From Desulfobacterales bacterium (GTDB lineage: Bacteria > Desulfobacterota > DSM-4660 > Desulfatiglandales > Desulfatiglandaceae): DNA of 8,244 nucleotides. The stretch lies in contig JAIOSR010000387.1 of assembly GCA_021107495.1 (NCBI GenBank), forward strand, positions 1 to 8,244, given 5' to 3'. Below the pieces are notes generated by a model. The model did not search any database and was not told the DNA's origin. It saw only the letters and a list, made by a program, of their open reading frames with translations. A program made the translations under genes and the position numbers. Below are positions 1 through 5,746 of the stretch, one piece after another (positions within the stretch are counted from its first letter, which is position 1; every line of letters begins with the position of its first letter).

Positions 1-69
1 ATCAAAGGGGACGACAACGCCCGGAACCAATTCATTGAAAGGCTTAAAGAGTCACTGAAAACCGGTTGA
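1..69 (+). CDS. C-terminal end of an unidentified protein (partial)
   Basis: An open frame enters from the left edge and stops at TGA 67-69. Its last 22 residues are hydrophilic and look like an amphipathic helix (FIERLKESLKTG at the end). Nothing in so short a tail identifies a family. It converges on the ferredoxin gene with only 18 bases between the stops and no visible hairpin terminator. The call rests on the open frame reaching the window edge and on the tight convergent arrangement. Confidence 0.45.
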   Translation: MKGDDNARNQFIERLKESLKTG

Positions 70-87
70 TTCCCCTCAAGACCCCTC

Positions 88-282
88 CTATTCCTCTATG
101 ATGATGGCATCCCCTGCGCATTCAGTTGCGGCCTGTCTTACGACATCCTCCAGGTGTTTCGGGACTTCTTCAACGAGAATGTGCGATATCAATTCATCCT
201 CATCGTACTGAAAGACCTCCGGGCACAGCTCGTTACAATTCCTGTCTCCCATACATGATTCTTTGTCAATCCTGACTTTCAT
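88..282 (-). CDS. Small ferredoxin with an Asp in place of the second cluster cysteine
   Basis: This 64-residue acidic cytoplasmic protein is a monocluster ferredoxin that would pass single electrons between redox enzymes. The cluster motif is C10-x2-D13-x2-C16-x3-C20-P21, with the remote cysteine C55 in CAGDAI. Asp13 stands where most [4Fe-4S] ferredoxins have the second cysteine. The same CxxDxxC pattern is known from Pyrococcus furiosus ferredoxin and Desulfovibrio ferredoxin III, where the cluster converts between [3Fe-4S] and [4Fe-4S] forms. PEVF after the motif is typical of the family. The start is set by AAGGAGGG just upstream of ATG 282. That ribosome binding site overlaps the end of the thioredoxin gene, so the two are probably translated from one message. 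Its natural partner could be one of the diiron proteins nearby, which is an inference. Confidence 0.9.
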   Translation of the reverse strand: MKVRIDKESCMGDRNCNELCPEVFQYDEDELISHILVEEVPKHLEDVVRQAATECAGDAIIIEE

Positions 283-292
283 GGTTCCCTCC

Positions 293-741
293 TTAGAAAA
301 TAGTTGATAAATGCCGCTCTATCTCCGCCTTTGGCAAAGCACCCACCAGCGAGTTAACCTGGTTCCCGTTTTTAAACAGAACATGGTAGGTATGCTCTGA
401 ATACTATACCGTGATGTTGTTGCAGGATTTTCATCAACATTCAGTTTTGCAATCTTCACACGGCCTGCATATTCTGATGCCAATTGTTCAAGCACCGGTG
501 CTACCATTCGGCAGGGACCGCACCAGGGTGCCCAGCAGTCAACAAGAACCGGACCCGAAAAGGATAAAACTTCCCGGCTGAAGGTTTGATCCGTGACATT
601 CAAGGGAATAGCAGTGGAACTTTCCACGTTCAATGGTTTCCGGCATTTACCGCATATTGGGCCTTCGCCTAACCTTTCTTTGGGAATCCGATTCTTGGCC
701 CCGCAAGCGGCACACGTCACCACAATGCTTTCATGATTCAT
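293..741 (-). CDS. trxC: TrxC-type thioredoxin with N-terminal zinc ribbon, apparent frameshift near C-terminus
   Basis: This is a thioredoxin-2-like disulfide reductase of the cytoplasm. An N-terminal zinc ribbon has C10xxC13 and C30xxC33. The thioredoxin fold follows, with the active site W73-C-G-P-C77 and the cis-proline segment SIPTM. Read without correction, the frame stops at 319-321 after 140 residues, and its last 17 or so residues are unlike the family (RLTRWWVLCQRRR). In the -1 frame the normal ending appears (NGNQVNSLVGALPKAEIE and onward) and stops at TAA 295-293, giving about 149 residues, close to E. coli TrxC at 139. The junction is a TTTAAAAA run at 376-369. Either one A is missing (mutation or sequencing error), or the ribosome slips at T TTA AAA. 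The gene lies between the zinc ribbon gene and the ferredoxin gene, all on the same strand. Confidence 0.88.
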
Positions 742-774
742 TGTAAGCCTCTGAAATACCCAATTTCTTTTTTG

Positions 775-1020
775 CTATAGTCGTGGATCGATATGGCCGG
801 GTCCGCCACACTCGGGCGTATAACAGGTGACGTTCAGAAAATCACACTTTTTCTTGCACTGAGGGCATACGTCCGGTGGTGTAGCAGCCGTGATGAGAAA
901 GCCGCACTCGCCACACTTCCAGAAGGTCTGACCGCATTGAGGGCAGATATCTCCTGCGAACTTACCGTCGGCAGTGTAACCACAACTGGCACATACATGT
1001 TTCTCCTCTTTGTTTTCCAT
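775..1020 (-). CDS. Rubredoxin-like multi-zinc-ribbon protein, 11 cysteines
   Basis: This 81-residue protein is built from two copies of CX2C-X12-CX2C: C10/C13 with C26/C29, then C36/C39 with C52/C55. Three more cysteines follow (C59, C66, C71) in a tail ending CGGPGHIDPRL. The first unit (CASCGY ... CPQCG) closely resembles the rubredoxin domain at the end of the rubrerythrin encoded at 7714-8214, so iron or zinc binding and electron transfer are plausible. The exact partner is unknown. The start at 1020 is supported by AGGAGG six bases upstream, and the gene leads an operon with the thioredoxin (33-base gap) and ferredoxin. It diverges from the metallo-beta-lactamase-fold gene across a 158-base AT-rich spacer. 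The family is recognised only as rubredoxin-like, and a structural zinc role is the main alternative. Confidence 0.85.
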   Translation of the reverse strand: MENKEEKHVCASCGYTADGKFAGDICPQCGQTFWKCGECGFLITAATPPDVCPQCKKKCDFLNVTCYTPECGGPGHIDPRL

Positions 1021-1098
1021 TCTTTTTCCTCCTTTTTATTTGATTCTAGGTTAAAGGTTAGAACTACATAAAGGATTTGTTGTTTTTTGATTCATCTT

Positions 1099-1127
1099 TT
1101 GATAAAAGCTAAACATTGTTTTATTAA
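1099..1127 (+). promoter_or_regulatory. Possible sigma70 promoter for the MBL-fold gene
   Basis: TTGATA (1099-1104) and TATTAA (1122-1127) are separated by 17 bases in the AT-rich divergent spacer. They lie about 50 bases upstream of the start at 1179. The match is moderate and AT-rich DNA gives such matches by chance. No clear promoter was found for the opposite operon in the same spacer. Confidence 0.35.
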
Positions 1128-1178
1128 GATCAATTTATTCAATGAAATTAGGCTGTTTGATCCAGAGGGGGTTTTCAG

Positions 1179-2018
1179 ATGATCATACGGTGCTACGGGG
1201 CAAGAGGATCAATACCCGTTTCGGGCAAGCAGTATCTCAAGTACGGCGGCGATACTACCTGCCTCGAAATACGGAGCAAGAACGATGAGATCATTATTGT
1301 GGATGCAGGCTCCGGAATCAGACGTCTGGGAAATAAATTATTGGGCGAGCAACGATATGAGTATAATATCATTTTCACCCATTCTCACATGGATCACATC
1401 CTTGGGTTTCCATTCTTCAAACCCATATATAATGACAAGGCCATTATTAATCTCATGGGATGTCCCACGACGCAGGGTGATATCAGCAAGCTTCTGTCAA
1501 GGGCAATGAGTGCACCTTTCTTTCCTATCCAGTTTGAGCAACTAAAGGCGAAGATCAATTACACTGCTGATTGTCCGATTTGCTTTAGTATTGATTCAAT
1601 TGAGATCTTCCCCATCAACTTGAGTCATCCTAATGTGGGAATTGGGTATAAATTCATAGAAGATGAAAAAACATTTGTGTTCCTGACCGACAATGAGCTC
1701 GGATACAGACACAGGAATGGGATGACTTTCGATGAATATGCTGATTTTGCAAAGGACGCTGATTTGCTCATCCATGATGCGGAATACACCCCTGAACAGT
1801 ACAAATCCGTCAAAACCTGGGGTCATTCAAACTACATTGACGCCCTTAATCTGGCCCTTACGGCTCGTGTCAAAAGGTTCGGGCTCTTCCACCATAACCA
1901 GGACAGATCCGATGCAGACCAGGATCTGATTGTCAGAGAATGCAGGGATATTATAAAAAGCAAAAACAGGGACATGGAATGTTTCGCCTTAACACAGACA
2001 ACCGAATTAACACTCTAA
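1179..2018 (+). CDS. MBL-fold metal-dependent hydrolase
   Basis: This 279-residue cytoplasmic protein has the metallo-beta-lactamase fold of the phosphodiesterase/RNase Z-like branch. The N-terminus (CYGARGSIPVSG, then YGGDTTC) is typical of that branch. The metal-binding set is complete: H68-x-H70-x-D72-H73, H150 in LSHP, D171 in LTDNE (with H199-D200 in IHDAEY) and H238-H239 in FHHN. A cyclic nucleotide or other phosphodiester substrate is usual for relatives, but the sequence does not decide it. The start at 1179 has a purine-rich site (AGAGGGGG) about 8 bases upstream. There is no signal peptide. It stands alone on the plus strand, divergent from the zinc ribbon operon and convergent with the ferritin-like gene, so its link to the redox genes is proximity only. 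Confidence 0.9.
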   Translation: MIIRCYGARGSIPVSGKQYLKYGGDTTCLEIRSKNDEIIIVDAGSGIRRLGNKLLGEQRYEYNIIFTHSHMDHILGFPFFKPIYNDKAIINLMGCPTTQGDISKLLSRAMSAPFFPIQFEQLKAKINYTADCPICFSIDSIEIFPINLSHPNVGIGYKFIEDEKTFVFLTDNELGYRHRNGMTFDEYADFAKDADLLIHDAEYTPEQYKSVKTWGHSNYIDALNLALTARVKRFGLFHHNQDRSDADQDLIVRECRDIIKSKNRDMECFALTQTTELTL

Positions 2019-2094
2019 GGTTTATTTGTAATTCTTCCTGATCTGACATTACCCTCGGCCATGCCGGGCTTAATATAGAGATTGTATCCCTTCA

Positions 2095-2607
2095 CTACAT
2101 GGGAACGAAGTTGTTTGCCGTGAAGTATTCTTCTTTTAGCATTTCCAGTTGCCTCTCAAATGCAACATAATGATCCTCTTCCCATTCAGCCAACTCATTG
2201 TAGAATTGTCTCACCTGTTCATTATTGGCCGCGCTGGCACAGGATCGGTAATATTTCATGGCATCCAGTTCCAGTTTCATGCCGATACTCAGGGCGCTTA
2301 CTTCAAAGTGGCTGTCCTTGATCCTTTCCTTGATTTGTTCGCTGAAAATAGGGTTGTCTGCATGCTTGAATTGTTTCTTGTCCATTTTTTTGGAAAAATC
2401 GTAATCTCCATTGTCCAGAACAGATTTGTATTGGTGCCGCAGGTAATTAAAATGACCCATCTCTTCTTCAGCCATAGATGAAAAGGTCTCTTTCCCCACG
2501 GGATCATTGGTGCTTTTGGCCGCATTTTTATAAAACTCATGCCCTGTTAACTCTGCCTCAATAGCCGTCTTTAATCCCTTTAAAATATCTTCAATCTGTT
2601 TATCCAT
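2095..2607 (-). CDS. Ferritin-like diiron protein (rubrerythrin family without rubredoxin domain)
   Basis: This 170-residue helical protein has two helix-pair halves, each with a Glu and an ExxH motif. The first half has glutamates around E17-E24 (EAELTGHEFY) and E49xxH52 in AEEEMGH. The second half has E113 in SIGMKLELDAMKYY and E143xxH146 in AEWEEDH. These are the expected ligands of a diiron site that reduces peroxide or oxidises Fe(II). No C-terminal CxxC pair is present, so electrons must come from a separate protein such as the rubredoxin-like or ferredoxin proteins nearby (inference). The start is fixed by AGGAGGGG a few bases upstream of ATG 2607. The linker between halves and the second-half motif resemble those of the gene at 6466-6927 and the C-terminal part of the gene at 3952-4788, which suggests paralogy. 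Confidence 0.9.
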   Translation of the reverse strand: MDKQIEDILKGLKTAIEAELTGHEFYKNAAKSTNDPVGKETFSSMAEEEMGHFNYLRHQYKSVLDNGDYDFSKKMDKKQFKHADNPIFSEQIKERIKDSHFEVSALSIGMKLELDAMKYYRSCASAANNEQVRQFYNELAEWEEDHYVAFERQLEMLKEEYFTANNFVPM

Positions 2608-2731
2608 TTTCCCCTCCTTTTATTAGTAAATATGGAATTTACATTACTGGATCATTTCTTGATTAGTTGTGATTGATTAAGGCGAAATAAATAGATTGTT
2701 TCCAATTGAGCAAGCATTATCCCAGAGGGTA

Positions 2732-2752
2732 CAAGGATTCAAGGGATCGAGG
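2732..2752. repeat. Left tract of inverted 8-base repeats
   Basis: AAGGATTCAAGG (2733-2744) is a perfect reverse complement of CCTTGAATCCTT at 2945-2956. It belongs to a short tract of GGATTCAA/GGATCGAG units, the same 8-base motif seen in opposite orientation at 2946-2977. The two tracts enclose about 190 bases without a confident gene and could be ends of a small degenerate mobile element or a repeat pair. Confidence 0.6.
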
Positions 2753-2945
2753 CCTGCCCTGTCGCGACTCTATGATTACTTAAAATATAGGCTAAACTTC
2801 ATAATGATGATGGTTTATTGACAATCCAATAAGGTTAATGGGTCTGGCCCAGGGGTTCGAGTGACCCGCCACAGAACAGGCGGATAAAAATGCTAAAGAA
2901 TTACAACTAATTGAAAGCGCTGAGAAAGTCTTTAGAAAACAAAAC

Positions 2946-2977
2946 CTTGAATCCTTGAACCCTCGAATCCTTGGCCC
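2946..2977 (+). repeat. Four tandem copies of a degenerate 8-base motif
   Basis: CTTGAATC, CTTGAACC, CTCGAATC and CTTGGCCC follow each other without a gap. The consensus is CTYGAAYC and the fourth copy is degenerate. The first copies are inverted relative to the tract at 2732-2752, so the two tracts could pair as terminal inverted repeats. Confidence 0.7.
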
Positions 2978-2979
2978 CT

Positions 2980-3072
2980 CTTCTCCAACCCGTCCTCCGT
3001 AGCAGGCAGTCCACCCTCCGTAGCAGGCAACTGCGGAGGACGGGCTGCGGAGGGTGGACTAAATTGGAGAAG
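2980..3072. repeat. Interleaved inverted-repeat cluster (order C-A-B-A'-B'-C')
   Basis: Three perfect arm pairs are present. C is CTTCTCCAA (2980-2988) with 3064-3072. A is CCCGTCCTCCG (2989-2999) with 3034-3044. B is AGTCCACCCTCCG (3008-3020) with 3048-3060. A and B interleave, so full pairing of both is a pseudoknot topology enclosed by C. A direct repeat CCTCCGTAGCAGGCA also occurs at 2994-3008 and 3015-3029, and CTGCGGAGG at 3031-3039 and 3045-3053. A competing simple hairpin (3015-3039) has a GCAA loop. The cluster starts 7 bases past the stop of the membrane hydroxylase gene, so it may also shape the 3' end of that operon's transcript. Confidence 0.85.
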
Positions 3073-3079
3073 AACCACA

Positions 3080-3877
3080 TTATTTGACAGGTTTGGTAAA
3101 CGGCATAACCAGCAACTGGTGGAAATTTAATTTATCAGGTTTATGGTAGGCACCCACGCCTATACGGATTTTGACCTGATCCACACTTGTAAGAAGAGTA
3201 CCTAAGATCCTGTCCCAGAGCGAAAATATGGTACCGTAGTTGGTGTTTCTCTCTTTGATTTTGACGGAGTGATGGATTCGATGCATGGAGGGGGGCACGA
3301 ATAAAATCCACCATAGGGTTTCGAACGACTTGGGGACTTTCAGGCTGCTGTGGTGGAACTGGGCACAAAGTACCAAGGCGCTTTCAAATATCAACACCCC
3401 CATGGGGCTCGCCCCTAAGAAAAATATCAAAGATATCTTTATAACTGCCGAAATGGCCAGTTCCCCAATATGAAATCGTGTGGCTGATGATACATCCATG
3501 TTCAGGTCGCTGTGATGTACCCGGTGAAATCTCCAGAGAAAAGGCACTTCATGATTCAGGAGATGCCAGACATAGAGCATGAAATCCATGAACGCGACCG
3601 TGACAAGGATCTTGAGCCAGGTTGGGGCCTGAACCATACTCAGTATCCCTAACTTATTCGCCTGCGCGTATGTTGCCGTGTACACTATGGCGGTCGAGAA
3701 GATCAGGTTAAGCAGGATACTGTTAAAAAGTGTTAATGCGAGGTTGTTTATCCATCGTTTAACTTTGGACACGGAACTGGGCCTGTATGGGATCATAATT
3801 TCCAAAGAGAGAAATAAAAACAGCACTCCCCAGAATAATAAAAGCCTTATAAAGGATTCAGTTATGTTAAACATCAT
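3080..3877 (-). CDS. Sterol desaturase / fatty acid hydroxylase family membrane protein
   Basis: This 265-residue integral membrane protein belongs to the non-haem diiron hydroxylase superfamily that acts on lipids. The histidine clusters are all present: H105xxxH109, H118xxH121H122, H136, H175H176 and H199xxH202H203, followed by the usual N-x-NYG (213-215) and WDRILGT. Hydrophobic segments near residues 7-29, 45-68, 88-105, 138-157 and 160-173 would place it in the inner membrane with the histidines on the cytoplasmic side. The substrate cannot be read from the sequence. Known members need O2, so in an apparent anaerobe it might act at trace oxygen or do other chemistry. The start has GAGGGAG upstream, and either of two adjacent ATGs (3877 or 3874) could serve. 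It is last in the operon, 74 bases after the rhodanese-ferritin gene. Confidence 0.88.
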   Translation of the reverse strand: MMFNITESFIRLLLFWGVLFLFLSLEIMIPYRPSSVSKVKRWINNLALTLFNSILLNLIFSTAIVYTATYAQANKLGILSMVQAPTWLKILVTVAFMDFMLYVWHLLNHEVPFLWRFHRVHHSDLNMDVSSATRFHIGELAISAVIKISLIFFLGASPMGVLIFESALVLCAQFHHSSLKVPKSFETLWWILFVPPSMHRIHHSVKIKERNTNYGTIFSLWDRILGTLLTSVDQVKIRIGVGAYHKPDKLNFHQLLVMPFTKPVK

Positions 3878-3951
3878 ATTTCTCCCTCATACATCTTATG
3901 GCATAATCAAAATTATTTTGCTGCTTTGCAACGACTGTATTCGCCCTTTCC

Positions 3952-4788
3952 TCATGCCCTTTGTTCCATTAGACGACCCAGGGCCTTAAGGTGGGCCTTT
4001 TCTTCTTCTGCTATATCGAAGAGAACGGCCTTGCTTTTCACGTCCTTGGATTTTTCGGAATATCTCATATAGAGGTCCATGGCCTGGGTCTCAAGCATCA
4101 TGGCAATGCTGAGCACATCGGGCAATGTCTTCATTGAGTCAGTGTTTTTTTCCAGGAATTCGTCGGTAGTAAAACCGCCCTCCATCACATCAGTGACGAT
4201 ATCATCTTCGAATGTCTCCATATCGGTTACGGTTGGTTCGAGCGTGATATATAGATCAAAAAGCCTTTTTTTGTGATTTTTTTCGATCTTCGCAAGCTTA
4301 TTAAGCAGTCCGACCACCTCCGGATCATCCATCCTCTCAGACAAGCTTTTGTAAAATCCTGCAAGCCCGTCTTCCATTCCATAGGCGAGAACGATGATCT
4401 CTTGAGATGTCTCATCACCTCTCAATAGAACCATGCCCATCTCTGCAGGGCCGAACGCTGTAAGGCCCTCCCAGGCCTTAATCCCCCCCTTCAAATTATA
4501 GACTTCATTGAAACCTTTACCTGCCAATAGCTGCGCAGCGGCACGGCTGCGCCCGCCCATGGCTCAGTATGCTATGACAGGCTTTTCAGGGTCCAGTTCC
4601 CCAAGCCGATCAGTCAGCTCGGGCAAGGGCAAAAGCTTGGCCCCCGGAATCCGGGCTTTTTCATACTCCTTTGGCTGACGGACGTCCAGAAGGGTAAATG
4701 TACCTTCCTTGTTTTTATCAATGTAGGCCTTGGCCTCTTCCGTATCCATATTTTTTACGGGAGTCAAAAACTGTTTCCATCTCATCAT
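3952..4788 (-). CDS. Predicted selenoprotein: rhodanese (Sec75) fused to a ferritin-like diiron domain
   Basis: Read through one in-frame TGA (4566-4564), this is a 278-residue protein. Residues 12-110 are a rhodanese: LLDVRQPKEYEKARIPGA at 33-50, then VIAY-U75-AMGGRSRAA, and GGIKAW near 101-106. The TGA falls exactly on the catalytic cysteine of the C-x4-R-S loop. Residues 125-278 are a ferritin-like domain with E139, E169xxH172, E233 and E263xxH266, the diiron ligand pattern. The start at 4788 is chosen because AGGAGG lies six bases upstream; an ATG at 4812 lacks this. The ATG just after the TGA (4560) has no ribosome binding site, which argues against a separate downstream gene. Rhodanese enzymes carry persulfide sulfur; a Sec form might handle selenide or peroxide (inference). 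The alternative is a nonsense mutation of TGC or TGT. The true stop is also TGA (3954-3952). Confidence 0.85.
4533..4552 (-). promoter_or_regulatory. Candidate bacterial SECIS hairpin after the in-frame TGA
   Basis: Counting the U of UGA as 1, GCGCAG (15-20) pairs perfectly with CUGCGC (29-34). C21-G28 can close a 6-base loop, CGUGCC. The loop has G at its second position, G23 followed by U24, the same positions as the essential G23 and U24 of the E. coli fdhF SECIS. The spacing and the loop G fit the general bacterial SECIS pattern. U17 of E. coli is G here. The hairpin lies within conserved rhodanese coding sequence, so part of the pairing could be chance. Confidence 0.65.
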
Positions 4789-4823
4789 CTTTTTCCTCCT
4801 GACATTAAACAATTTAAAACGTC

Positions 4824-5726
4824 CTAACTGCCACTTTTTTTGGGGCTGAGAGTATATTTGGTCACCATATGGTGAGGGTTATAAGACTCCTTGGCTTTTC
4901 TTAAACCTTCAATACCAAGGTCCTGTTCTCGATTGATGTACTCAACATTAGACCATTTGTTACTGCAAAAGAGTTGGTTCATTGCACTATAGAGGCCTGG
5001 AATTTCAGGATTGGCCTTCTCAAAATGAATGATTACGGTATCGGTGTTTAGTGACTCTCCCAGGGAAAAGGCTTCAATAGTGGAATTGATCTGAATAGCA
5101 CCTCCTTGATAATCAAGCTCTTCAAAATGGGTGAGGGCTTCATATATGGCGTAATCCTCTGCAAGAAGGTCCGGTTTGTCAGCACACTCTTTTATCCGGC
5201 ACCATTTCTCCTGCATATCAAGCAGACACTCCACAAGCTCTATATCCAGGTGGCGATATTCGAAAGTATAATGTTTAATGAATCGGTTTAGAAGGTTTTT
5301 CTTTTTATGATATTTTCTGCCGGCTAACCGGATGAGATCGAGAGTGCGGTAGACATAATCACTATTGTCTCGATCCAAAAACGAAGCGTAACGATCGTGA
5401 TCCACATATTTTTTGACGAATCCCTCGCTTGCTCTACAAACCTTCACTTCCGGATTGAGCTTTTTAAGTTGCTCGCAAAGGATATCGAGGGCTTTCCTTT
5501 TATTCCCCGGGCCAATAGGTGTCAGGCAAAATGGTAACATCCCAACAGGTTGGAGAATAATCAGCAGGCAGTTTTCCCGCTGAAGCCAGATGGGATTGTA
5601 ATGATGCCGCCAGATAAAGAGATTCGTAAAGGTTAACTCAGAAGTCTCAGGAGGGTCTTGAAGAAAGAAGCGGTCAAATATCTCTTTATGTTGGATCTCT
5701 ATCGGTTTAAAATCATCCGGTGCCAT
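4824..5726 (-). CDS. DUF2156 protein (phosphatidylglycerol lysyltransferase C-terminal-like)
   Basis: This protein of about 300 residues matches the DUF2156 family, a double GNAT-like fold shared with the C-terminal domain of aminoacyl-phosphatidylglycerol synthases such as MprF. Recognised stretches are PPETSELTFTNLFIWRHHYN near the N-terminus, and DYVYRTLDLIRLAGRKYHKK followed by NLLNRF near the middle, both typical of the family. No transmembrane domain is attached, so it is the soluble form, whose substrate is not established. A longer frame begins at 5819, but it overlaps the methyltransferase gene and its first 31 residues are unlike the family. I chose ATG 5726, twenty bases after the upstream stop, with AAGG at 5742-5739. 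It lies in the operon 35 bases upstream of the predicted selenoprotein start. Confidence 0.85.
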   Translation of the reverse strand: MAPDDFKPIEIQHKEIFDRFFLQDPPETSELTFTNLFIWRHHYNPIWLQRENCLLIILQPVGMLPFCLTPIGPGNKRKALDILCEQLKKLNPEVKVCRASEGFVKKYVDHDRYASFLDRDNSDYVYRTLDLIRLAGRKYHKKKNLLNRFIKHYTFEYRHLDIELVECLLDMQEKWCRIKECADKPDLLAEDYAIYEALTHFEELDYQGGAIQINSTIEAFSLGESLNTDTVIIHFEKANPEIPGLYSAMNQLFCSNKWSNVEYINREQDLGIEGLRKAKESYNPHHMVTKYTLSPKKSGS

Positions 5727-5746
5727 TTGTATCCCATACCTTTTAT

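Larger units (their letters stand above)
2608..3079. other. Gene-poor spacer of about 470 bases, rich in repeats
   Basis: No intact gene is seen here. The segment holds the two inverted 8-base repeat tracts, a GC-rich hairpin CCGCC/GGCGG (2866-2870 with 2879-2883) and the interleaved inverted repeats at 2980-3072. One frame looks weakly coding: ATG 2838 runs eight codons to TGA 2862-2864, then stays open to about 3002 with a hydrophilic stretch (TEQADKNAKELQLIESAEKV). There is no good ribosome binding site and it runs into the repeats, so it may be a remnant or chance. Confidence 0.6.

Noticed and set aside
793..1071. Plus-strand open frame antisense to the zinc ribbon gene
   Set aside because: The opposite strand encodes a cysteine-patterned protein with a strong ribosome binding site. 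This frame has neither motif nor site.
2057..2075. Possible terminator hairpin between the MBL-fold and ferritin-like genes
   Set aside because: CTCGGC/GCCGGG gives only about six pairs including a G-T pair with a 3-base loop, and no T run follows on either strand.
2850..2885. tRNA-like stretch GGTTCGAGT followed by ACCCGCCACA
   Set aside because: It recalls a T-arm and acceptor end, but the stem is only four pairs with the wrong loop, and no anticodon arm or D-arm lies upstream.
3952..4560. Separate ferritin-like gene starting at ATG 4560
   Set aside because: No ribosome binding site precedes it, and it would begin inside the rhodanese active-site loop. Read-through of the TGA explains both halves better.
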